From Lysobacterales bacterium (GTDB lineage Bacteria; Pseudomonadota; Gammaproteobacteria; Xanthomonadales; SZUA-36): a stretch of 14,882 nucleotides of DNA. Under the pieces are notes generated by a model. The model had not been told where the DNA came from. It saw only the letters and a program-made list of their open reading frames with translations, and made no database searches. Below are positions 7,297 to 14,882 of the stretch, in pieces (positions within the stretch are counted from its first letter, which is position 1; every line of letters begins with the position of its first letter). The stretch covers positions 1-14,882 of the forward strand of contig JAPHTE010000002.1 of assembly GCA_026196445.1 (NCBI GenBank). The letters run 5' to 3'. Both the position numbers and the translations under genes were made by a program.

Positions 7297-8948
7297 AGGC
7301 TGGCCACTTCCGCGGGCAATTCACCCTGCCGGCGTTTCAGGGCCGCCTCGATGAAGCCGGTGAAAAGCGGGTGGCCCTTGCGGGGCGTGGAGGTAAATTC
7401 GGGGTGAAACTGGCAACCCAGGAACCACGGGTGGTCCGGGAGTTCGACGATTTCCACCAGGGTCTCGTCCATCGAGTGGCCGGACAGCAACATGCCGTTT
7501 GACTGCAGGATGTCACGGTAATGGTTGTTGAATTCGTAGCGGTGGCGGTGTCGCTCGGTGATGATGTCCTCGCCGTACAGCTTGCGCGCCAATGAGCCAG
7601 GCCGCAAGCGGCAGCGCTGACCGCCAAGACGCATGGTGCCGCCGAGGTCCGAATCTTCCGAACGTGTCTCCACCGTGCCGGACGCGTCCAGCCATTCGGT
7701 AATCAGGCCGATCACCGGGGCGCTGGTATCGGGATTGATCTCGGTACTGTTGGCGTCTTCATAACCGCATACGTTACGGGCGTATTCGACCACTGCCGCC
7801 TGCATGCCGAAACAGATTCCCAGGTAAGGGATATTGTTCTCGCGCACGTGCTGGATGGCCCGGACCTTGCCCTCGAAACCACGTTCGCCGAAACCGCCGG
7901 GTACCACGACAGCGTCGACACCTTCCAGGCAGCCGATTCCTTCCTCTTCAATCAACTCGGATTCCACACTGATGATTTTTACCGCGATACGCTGGCGCAG
8001 GCCACCGTGCACGATGGCCTCGGTCAATGATTTGTAGGCGTCAGCGTGATCGACGTACTTACCAACCAGGGCGACGGTGACTTCATGCACCGTGTTGCTT
8101 AACCGGTCCACGACCTCCACCCAGGCTGACAGGTCGGCCTCGTGCGCTGCTTCGATACCCAGGCGGTTGATGACGATGTCGTCCAGCCCCTGTTCCTGCA
8201 ACAGCACGGGAATCTCGTAAATGCTGTCGCGCGCATCCAGCGCCAGGATCACCGCCTCTTTCGGCACATTGGTGAACAGGGCGATCTTGGCCCGCTCTTC
8301 GTCCGAAATCTCCCGCTCGCAACGCGCCAGGATCACGTCCGCCGTGATACCGATGGAACGCAGTTCCTTGACCGAGTGCTGCGTCGGCTTGGTCTTGATT
8401 TCCTTGGCTGCCTTCAGGTATGGCACTAATGTCAGGTGCATGAACAGGGCCTTGCGGCCATATTCGAGTCCCATCTGCCGGATCGCCTCGAGGAACGGCA
8501 GGGACTCGATATCGCCGACCGTGCCACCGATTTCGATCAACGCCACATCGTAACCCTCGGCAACTTCGGTGATCATCCGCTTGATCTCGTCGGTGATGTG
8601 CGGGATCACCTGTACCGTGCCACCGAGGTAATCGCCGCGGCGTTCGCGGGCGATGACGTTGTTGTAGACGCAACCGGTTGTGAAGTTGTTCAACTGGCTC
8701 ATCTTGGTTTCGATGAAGCGCTCGTAATGACCCAGGTCGAGGTCCGTCTCGGCGCCGTCTTCGGTCACGTACACTTCGCCGTGCTGGAACGGGCTCATGG
8801 TGCCCGGGTCAACATTGATATAGGGGTCCAGCTTGGCCAGCGTGACCTTCAGCCCGCGTGCCTCGAGAATGGCTGCGAGGGATGCCGCTGACAAACCCTT
8901 GCCAAGGGAGGAGACCACGCCGCCGGTAACGAATATTAGTGATGTCAT
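7293..8948 (-). CDS. pyrG: CTP synthase
   Basis: PyrG aminates UTP to CTP using ATP and ammonia released from glutamine. The N-terminal synthetase domain begins TSLIFVTGGVVSSLGKGL (Walker-type loop) and contains KLDPYINVDPGTMSPFQHGEV and GGTVGDIES. The C-terminal class I glutamine amidotransferase domain has the catalytic triad Cys379 (GICFGMQ), His515 and Glu517 (HPEF), at the same numbers as in E. coli. The protein has 551 residues, close to the usual 545. The reading frame stays open some 900 bp upstream, but homology begins exactly at the ATG at 8948 and the extension is antisense to the outer-membrane protein gene. It is the first gene of the minus-strand operon and overlaps kdsA by 4 bp. 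Confidence 0.98.
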   Translation of the reverse strand: MTSLIFVTGGVVSSLGKGLSAASLAAILEARGLKVTLAKLDPYINVDPGTMSPFQHGEVYVTEDGAETDLDLGHYERFIETKMSQLNNFTTGCVYNNVIARERRGDYLGGTVQVIPHITDEIKRMITEVAEGYDVALIEIGGTVGDIESLPFLEAIRQMGLEYGRKALFMHLTLVPYLKAAKEIKTKPTQHSVKELRSIGITADVILARCEREISDEERAKIALFTNVPKEAVILALDARDSIYEIPVLLQEQGLDDIVINRLGIEAAHEADLSAWVEVVDRLSNTVHEVTVALVGKYVDHADAYKSLTEAIVHGGLRQRIAVKIISVESELIEEEGIGCLEGVDAVVVPGGFGERGFEGKVRAIQHVRENNIPYLGICFGMQAAVVEYARNVCGYEDANSTEINPDTSAPVIGLITEWLDASGTVETRSEDSDLGGTMRLGGQRCRLRPGSLARKLYGEDIITERHRHRYEFNNHYRDILQSNGMLLSGHSMDETLVEIVELPDHPWFLGCQFHPEFTSTPRKGHPLFTGFIEAALKRRQGELPAEVASL

Positions 8949-9032
8949 GCCAGAACTCGCTGTTTGATTTTGTTTCTCACCGCTACGAACCGGGTCCGGG
9001 CCCACTTGGCAGCTTCCTAGTTCTGGGACACC

Positions 9033-9061
9033 ATTATACCGGCCACCCGCTCCCGTGGCGA
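9033..9061 (-). promoter_or_regulatory. Candidate sigma-70 promoter of the pyrG operon
   Basis: On the minus strand a perfect TATAAT (9033-9038) lies 17 bp downstream of TCGCCA (9056-9061), a 4-of-6 match to the -35 consensus. Transcription would begin near 9026 and give a leader of about 77 bases before pyrG. The rest of the 189 bp divergent spacer (8949-9137) must also hold the start signals of the plus-strand gene at 9138. I see only a weak TTGTTC (9069-9074) there and no convincing -10. This is a visual prediction. Confidence 0.45.
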
Positions 9062-9137
9062 CCGACAATTGTTCTTCTTTAAGGGAAATCCGATTTATGT
9101 GAGAATGCAGGCTGCTCGCGCCCGAAGAACAATATAA

Positions 9138-9677
9138 ATGAACTATGAATTGAAGCACGTAGCCGGACCAAATGGCCACGGTAACCCACGTACAGGCACC
9201 GCCATCACAAGCATCCTGGCCGCACTGCTGTTGCTGTCGACGGGGAATGCCACGGCCATGGAAATCTCCGAGTGGCGTTTCCAGACATCGCTGTATACCA
9301 AGCACTGGAGCCCCGACTCGGAGCATGTCAACGACCAGAAACTCATCAACCTCGAGTTCGAGACCACCGATCGGTGGATCTATGGTGTTGCATTTTTTGA
9401 TAACTCCTTCGGCCAGCCGAGCCAGTATTTGTACGCGGGTTACTCGTGGCCCATTTATGGCACGGACTGGGCCTATTTCAAGCTGACCGGCGGCATTTTG
9501 CACGGCTACAAGGATCCCTACGAGGATAAGATCCCGTTGAATAGCCTCGGTTTCGCGCCCGCGATCATTCCCACGCTCGGTTTGCGTTACAAACGGGTAT
9601 TCACTGAGCTCCAGATTGCCGGTACGGCAGCCATCACCGTGACTGCGGGGTTCAGTTTCGGGCATCAATCCGATTGA
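9138..9677 (+). CDS. Secreted outer-membrane beta-barrel-like protein (uncharacterised, PagP-like features)
   Basis: The protein has 179 residues. A long polar N-terminus (1-20) precedes a hydrophobic segment (about 21-36) and a signal-peptidase I type site after ATA (38-40), so the mature part of about 139 residues should be exported. The mature part alternates polar and aromatic residues as in short outer-membrane beta strands, for example YLYAGYSW and LGLRYKRVF, and ends GFSF followed by five extra residues. It resembles small proteins often labelled sn-glycerol-3-phosphate transporter in databases, a label I consider unsafe. A histidine in TKHW (His56), an Asp-x-Ser in FFDNS (88-90) and an IPLNSLGFAP segment loosely recall the PagP acyltransferase, but the spacing differs. 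It is divergent from pyrG, and a MITE-like element begins three bases after its stop codon. Function is unknown. Confidence 0.7.
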   Translation: MNYELKHVAGPNGHGNPRTGTAITSILAALLLLSTGNATAMEISEWRFQTSLYTKHWSPDSEHVNDQKLINLEFETTDRWIYGVAFFDNSFGQPSQYLYAGYSWPIYGTDWAYFKLTGGILHGYKDPYEDKIPLNSLGFAPAIIPTLGLRYKRVFTELQIAGTAAITVTAGFSFGHQSD

Positions 9678-9680
9678 ATT

Positions 9681-9949
9681 AGGGCCTGTCAACACTATGC
9701 AAATGCCCAGCGTTGGTCCTCCAGAGAGGCCAGGCAAGGCGCGCAGAGTGTAGTTTGGTGATTCCAAATAAGCGATAAGCAACGCAGCATGGCCTCTCTG
9801 GAGGGCCAACCCTTCGGGACAGGGCCACTTTTCCGCATGACTGCGTTGCAATTTCGCTCATGTACCGAGGGTACATCACGCTCATTGCGCCTTGCCCTGC
9901 AAAAAAGTGGCCAATGTCGATGAGTATCTGCATAGTGTTAACAGGCCCT
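9681..9949. mobile_element. MITE-like non-coding element with terminal inverted repeats
   Basis: The 269 bp stretch begins AGGGCCTGTCAACACTATGC and ends with its near-exact complement. The outermost 24 bases (9681-9704 against 9926-9949) match at 22 positions. Inside are two further inverted-repeat modules: 9712-9732 pairs with 9790-9810 at 20 of 21 positions, and 9823-9832 pairs perfectly with 9903-9912 around a central palindrome (TGTACC at 9861-9866, GGTACA at 9870-9875). GGCAAGGCGC near the left side also has its complement near 9888. No plausible coding frame is present and I see no target-site duplication. These are the marks of a non-autonomous transposable or repeat element rather than of a gene or simple terminator. 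It fills most of the 362 bp between the outer-membrane protein gene and parE. Confidence 0.7.
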
Positions 9950-9955
9950 GGCGCG

Positions 9956-9961
9956 TATAAT
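9956..9961 (+). promoter_or_regulatory. Candidate -10 box for parE
   Basis: A perfect TATAAT lies about 78 bases upstream of the parE start and only 6 bases outside the right end of the MITE-like element. No good -35 box sits at 16-18 bp. The nearest resemblance, TTAACA at 9938-9943 inside the element's terminal repeat, is only 12 bp away. The element may therefore have changed the original promoter. This is suggestive only. Confidence 0.3.
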
Positions 9962-10039
9962 TCAGGATGATAGAATTTATCAGAACAACCCGTTTCGCAC
10001 CTGTTTTCAGGGCGGAAATCCATCGATAAACGGAATTAA

Positions 10040-11923
10040 ATGAGCAAACAGTACCAGGCCCGGGATATCGAAGTCCTGACCGGTCTAGAACCCGTACAAC
10101 GCCGCCCCGGCATGTACACCGACACGACCCACCCGAACCACCTGATCCAGGAAGTCATCGACAATAGCGTGGACGAGGCGCTGGCCGGTTACTGCAAGAA
10201 CATCGATGTCACGCTGCACGAAGACGGCTCTGTCGAGGTCACGGATAACGGACGTGGTATGCCGGTGGACGACCACCCCGAGCACGGCATTCCCGGCGTC
10301 GAGCTGATCCTGACCCGGCTGCACGCGGGCGGCAAGTTCAATTCCGAGAACTACCGGTTTGCCGGCGGTCTGCACGGTGTCGGCGTCTCGGTGGTTAACG
10401 CGTTGTCGACCGATTTCGAGGTCTGGATCAGGCGCGACGGCAACGAGTACCACATGGGCCTGCGCAACGGCGAGAAAGTGAGTGACCTGAAAGTCATTGG
10501 CAGCGTCGGCCAGCGCAACACGGGCACCCGTGTCAGGTTCTGGCCGGATGCAAAGTATTTCGACACCGTGAAGTTCTCCTTCAAGCAACTGCGCCACCTG
10601 TTGCGCGCCAAGGCCGTGTTGTGCCCCGGTCTGCACGTCACGCTGTGCGTGGCCGAGAGCGGTGAAAAAGAGGAATGGCAGTTCAACCAGGGTCTCGAAG
10701 ACTACCTGCAAGACGCGCTGGCGGGTATCACGCAACTGCCCGAAAAACCATTCATCGGCGACATGAAGGGTACGGACTCGGAAGTCAGCTGGGCCCTTTG
10801 CTGGCTGCCCGAGGGCGGCCAGTTGCAGGAAAGTTATGTCAACCTGATACCGACCGTTGCGGGTGGCACGCACGTCAACGGCCTGCGCACCGGCATGGTC
10901 GATGCGCTGCGTGAGTTCTGCGAGTTGCATAGCCTGCTACCACGCGGCGTACGGCTGGCGCCGGACGACATCTGGGACAAGATCGCTTACATCCTGTCGG
11001 TCAAGTTGAACGACCCCCAGTTCAGCGGCCAGACCAAGGAGCGCCTGTCCTCACGCGCCTGCGCGACCTTCGTATCCGGCGTGGTCAAGGACGCTTTCAG
11101 CCTGTGGCTGAACCAGAACGTCACCGACGGCGAAGCGATCGCCGCGCTGGCTATTTCCAATGCGCAAAAACGCATGAAGAAGAGCCGCCAGGTGGTGCGT
11201 AAGAAAGTCACATCCGGACCAGCTTTGCCCGGCAAGCTGTCGGATTGCACCAGCCAGGACCTGTCGCTGACCGAGTTGTTCCTTGTAGAAGGTGATTCAG
11301 CCGGCGGTTCAGCAAAACAGGCGCGTAACCGCGAATACCAGGCTATCCTGCCGTTGCGTGGCAAAATCCTGAATACCTGGGAAGTCGAATCAGATGCCGT
11401 GCTGTCCAACCAGGAGGTACACGACATCTCGGTGGCCATCGGCGTGGACCCGGGCTCCGATGCGATTTCCGAATTGCGTTACGGCAAGATCATCATCCTG
11501 GCGGACGCGGACTCTGACGGCCTGCACATCGCCACGCTGTTGAGCGCACTCTTTTTGAAACATTTCCATGCGTTGGTCGAGACCGGTCACGTGTTTGTCG
11601 CCATGCCACCGCTGTACCGCATCGACATCGGCAAGGAAACCCATTACGCGCTGGACGCCGAGGAACGCCAGGCCGTCCTGGACGTCATCGCCGCCGAGAA
11701 AAAGAAGGGCAAGATCACCGAAACCCGCTTCAAGGGCCTCGGTGAAATGAACCCGCTGCAACTGCGGGAGAGCACCATCGACCCGGACACACGCCGGCTG
11801 GTGCAACTGACCATCGACAGCGAGGTGAAGACCGGCAATATGATGGACATGCTGCTGGGCAAAAAGCGCGCCTCCGACCGCAAAGCATGGCTGGAAGACA
11901 AGGGTGACCTGGCGAGTACATGA
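10040..11923 (+). CDS. parE: DNA topoisomerase IV subunit B
   Basis: ParE is the ATPase subunit of topoisomerase IV, the type IIA enzyme that unlinks daughter chromosomes. The 627 residues follow the family order. The GHKL ATPase domain shows Glu38 and Asn42 in QEVIDNSVDEA, Asp69 in DNGRGMP, the GGLHGVGVSVVNAL block, and the QTK loop with Lys335. The TOPRIM domain shows Glu419 in LVEGDSAGGSAKQAR and the metal-binding Asp491/493/495 in ADADSDGLH. KGLGEMNP near the C-terminus is also typical. The length is that of ParE rather than of the longer gammaproteobacterial GyrB, and the parC neighbour agrees. The ATG at 10040 has a modest CGGA ribosome site. Its stop codon sits in ATGATAG and so overlaps a possible downstream ATG. 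Confidence 0.97.
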   Translation: MSKQYQARDIEVLTGLEPVQRRPGMYTDTTHPNHLIQEVIDNSVDEALAGYCKNIDVTLHEDGSVEVTDNGRGMPVDDHPEHGIPGVELILTRLHAGGKFNSENYRFAGGLHGVGVSVVNALSTDFEVWIRRDGNEYHMGLRNGEKVSDLKVIGSVGQRNTGTRVRFWPDAKYFDTVKFSFKQLRHLLRAKAVLCPGLHVTLCVAESGEKEEWQFNQGLEDYLQDALAGITQLPEKPFIGDMKGTDSEVSWALCWLPEGGQLQESYVNLIPTVAGGTHVNGLRTGMVDALREFCELHSLLPRGVRLAPDDIWDKIAYILSVKLNDPQFSGQTKERLSSRACATFVSGVVKDAFSLWLNQNVTDGEAIAALAISNAQKRMKKSRQVVRKKVTSGPALPGKLSDCTSQDLSLTELFLVEGDSAGGSAKQARNREYQAILPLRGKILNTWEVESDAVLSNQEVHDISVAIGVDPGSDAISELRYGKIIILADADSDGLHIATLLSALFLKHFHALVETGHVFVAMPPLYRIDIGKETHYALDAEERQAVLDVIAAEKKKGKITETRFKGLGEMNPLQLRESTIDPDTRRLVQLTIDSEVKTGNMMDMLLGKKRASDRKAWLEDKGDLAST

Positions 11924-11978
11924 TAGCCTGGCGGGGACACAGGTATATCCACCTGAGACACGCCGTGATCCCATCTGA

Positions 11979-12026
11979 CCTCCAGGGATGGAGGAAATGC
12001 AGGGAATTGTCGGGAACAATTCCTGC
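11979..12026 (+). other. Two adjacent GGGA-loop hairpins (left part of the array)
   Basis: The first hairpin pairs CCTCCA (11979-11984) with TGGAGG (11989-11994) around GGGA. Opening the last A-T pair leaves an AGGGAT hexaloop. The second pairs GGAATTGT (12003-12010) with ACAATTCC (12016-12023) around CGGGA, and the stem extends to GCAG/TGC (11999-12026) with one bulged G. The linker between them, GAAAT, keeps the two GGA sites about 27 bases apart, a distance compatible with one CsrA dimer bridging both sites, which is an inference. Confidence 0.55.
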
Positions 12027-12164
12027 CCTGGGGGCTCGGTCGCGACTCCCTCGGCAATTGCTCCCGGCATTGCTCTACCTCCTGCATCCTTGCAGTCGTG
12101 TCGCTCACGGTCCTGGTCGGAAACACCCCAACCCAGCTTCAACGCGATGTCGCACGATTAATGA

Positions 12165-12276
12165 GGTCTTGGGGTGGGTGGTTGCTCCTGAGACCTTACA
12201 CAACAGGGATGTTGTGGATGAGCTTACAGGGATGTATACACAGCGTGTCTCGGGAGTAATTACCCACTCCAAGACC
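12165..12276 (+). promoter_or_regulatory. Nested-stem structure carrying two CsrA-like hairpins upstream of parC
   Basis: An outer stem of 15 contiguous pairs (12165-12179 with 12262-12276, one G-U) encloses an inner stem of 10 pairs (12185-12194 with 12247-12256, one G-U), separated by a 5/5 internal loop. Inside lie two hairpins with AGGGAT hexaloops: CACAAC/GTTGTG (12199-12216) and the shorter TAC/GTA (12225-12236), the latter reading TACAGGGATGT, which matches 11 positions of the CsrA SELEX consensus. The structure ends 35 bases before the parC ATG and leaves the AGGGG ribosome site (12300-12304) free. It could be a translational control element of parC or the core of a small RNA. Confidence 0.5.
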
Positions 12277-12311
12277 CGAAGAGAACAGACAATCCTTTTA
12301 GGGGTTTACGA

Positions 12312-14564
<2,253 letters not shown>

Positions 14565-14582
14565 GTACTGACACCCGTGAAA

Positions 14583-14600
14583 CCGGGTTGAACTACCCGG
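14583..14600. terminator. Possible weak bidirectional terminator between parC and the Sel1-repeat gene
   Basis: CCGGGT (14583-14588) pairs with ACCCGG (14595-14600) across a six-base loop in the 57 bp between two convergent genes. On the plus strand it is followed by CTTAACTG and on the minus strand by TTTCAC, so neither side has a good T-run. It is a hairpin in the right place but only a weak terminator candidate. Confidence 0.35.
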
Positions 14601-14621
14601 CTTAACTGATGATGACCGGTT

Positions 14622-14882
14622 TCAGGAACAACCGATCCGGCTGTTGGTGCAGGCGCCCCCTTCCGTCAATTCTTCACGCCTGGCGGCTTTCTTTTCCAGG
14701 GCAAGTTTGCCGTACTTTTTCTTGAGTTTTTCAGCCTTTTTTTGCGCCTTGGTTTTATCACTGGCTTGTTGCAGCAACTCGTTCCTCTTGTTCACCAGCT
14801 TTTCATCGCCGCCCTCGGCAGCCAGTACCGCCCATGCGTAGGCTTCCGCCAGGTCGGCCTTTTTCCCCTCGCCGTTGGCATA
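14622..14882 (-). CDS. Sel1-repeat (tetratricopeptide-like) protein, C-terminal end only
   Basis: The minus-strand frame is open from the window edge to a TGA at 14622-14624 and gives the last 86 residues of a longer protein whose start is outside the window. The visible part begins with YANGEGKKADLAEAYAWAVLAAEGG, the second half of a Sel1-like repeat (alpha-helical solenoid, protein-protein interaction). A Lys/Glu-rich helical stretch follows (about 42-72), then a short tail with two cysteines, CTNSRIGC. Endings of this kind, a cysteine followed a few residues later by Ser-Arg, are common in Sel1-repeat proteins of gammaproteobacteria. Whether it is exported cannot be judged without the N-terminus. 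It is convergent with parC and no functional link is implied. Confidence 0.7.
   Translation of the reverse strand, partial: YANGEGKKADLAEAYAWAVLAAEGGDEKLVNKRNELLQQASDKTKAQKKAEKLKKKYGKLALEKKAARREELTEGGACTNSRIGCS

Larger units (their letters stand above)
11940..12276 (+). other. Hairpin array with GGGA loops in the parE-parC spacer (possible CsrA/RsmA-binding RNA or repeat)
   Basis: The spacer of 388 bp between parE and parC has no recognisable gene but is densely structured. Four plus-strand hairpins show GGGA in the loop: 11979-11994, 11999-12026, 12199-12216 and 12225-12236. Three share the core CAGGGATG, in which an AGGGAT hexaloop is closed by a C-G pair; the second has a CGGGA loop. This fits the known CsrA/RsmE target (CANGGANG in a hairpin loop). 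I count about 11 GGA triplets in the whole spacer. A 9 bp pairing (11955-11963 with 12243-12251) could close the array. I see no clear promoter or rho-independent terminator, so whether it is an independent RNA, part of a parE-parC transcript, or a dispersed repeat is open. Confidence 0.5.

Noticed and set aside
8949..9851. Open frame extending pyrG by about 300 codons upstream
   Set aside because: Homology to CTP synthase starts exactly at the ATG at 8948. The extension has no recognisable domain, is antisense to the outer-membrane protein gene and runs into the repeat element.
9681..9949. CRISPR array or tRNA-like gene in the repeat-rich spacer
   Set aside because: Repeats are inverted and nested, not direct with regular spacing, and no tRNA cloverleaf or anticodon arm is visible.
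9679..10023. Minus-strand frame of 114 codons between the outer-membrane protein gene and parE
   Set aside because: It lies almost wholly within the inverted-repeat element and its translation mirrors the repeat. No protein family is recognisable.
12195..12228. Two CTTACA sequences that might form a GacA-type upstream box
   Set aside because: The GacA box needs TGTAAG six bases before CTTACA. Neither copy has it, and both CTTACA runs are at the feet of the hairpins.

Overview
The window reads as a chromosomal segment of a gammaproteobacterium. The reasons are the gene order pyrG-kdsA-eno-ftsB-ispD-ispF-truD, the presence of topoisomerase IV genes parE and parC at typical gammaproteobacterial lengths, and a Kdo (LPS core) biosynthesis gene. 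I cannot place it below class level. The KdsA is of the metal-dependent type and the genes downstream of truD differ from the enterobacterial and pseudomonad order, so it is not a close relative of E. coli or Pseudomonas.

Layout. (1) 2-1787, plus strand: a 5'-cut D-cysteine desulfhydrase-type PLP enzyme followed by an aspartate/glutamate-racemase family protein, a small amino-acid unit. (2) 1834-8948, minus strand: a dense run of genes, pyrG > kdsA > eno > ftsB > ispD > ispF > truD > FHA-domain membrane protein, then a separate 62-residue zinc-ribbon membrane protein. Most junctions are 10 bp gaps or short stop/start overlaps (GTGA, ATGA), so the run is probably one translationally coupled operon led by a promoter near 9033-9061. 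It links CTP synthesis, Kdo synthesis, glycolysis, a divisome protein, two MEP isoprenoid steps (IspD uses CTP) and tRNA pseudouridylation. (3) 9138-9677, plus strand: a secreted beta-barrel-like outer-membrane protein with faint PagP-like features. (4) 9681-9949: a 269 bp non-coding element with 24 bp imperfect terminal inverted repeats and nested internal inverted repeats, MITE-like. (5) 10040-14564, plus strand: parE and parC, the two subunits of topoisomerase IV, separated by 388 bp. (6) 14622-14882, minus strand: the C-terminal end of a Sel1-repeat protein, convergent with parC.

The most interesting part is the parE-parC spacer. It holds at least four hairpins on the plus strand that each expose a GGGA in the loop. 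Three carry the core CAGGGATG, which fits the published CsrA/RsmE recognition motif (CANGGANG in a hairpin hexaloop). Two of these are enclosed by a 10 bp and a 15 bp stem that form a compact structure ending 35 bases before the parC start codon. This could be a CsrA-binding leader, a CsrA-titrating small RNA, or a copy of a hairpin repeat family that mimics such sites. An open frame of 131 codons crosses the same spacer with 4 bp ATGA overlaps at both ends, but its protein looks like translated repeat.
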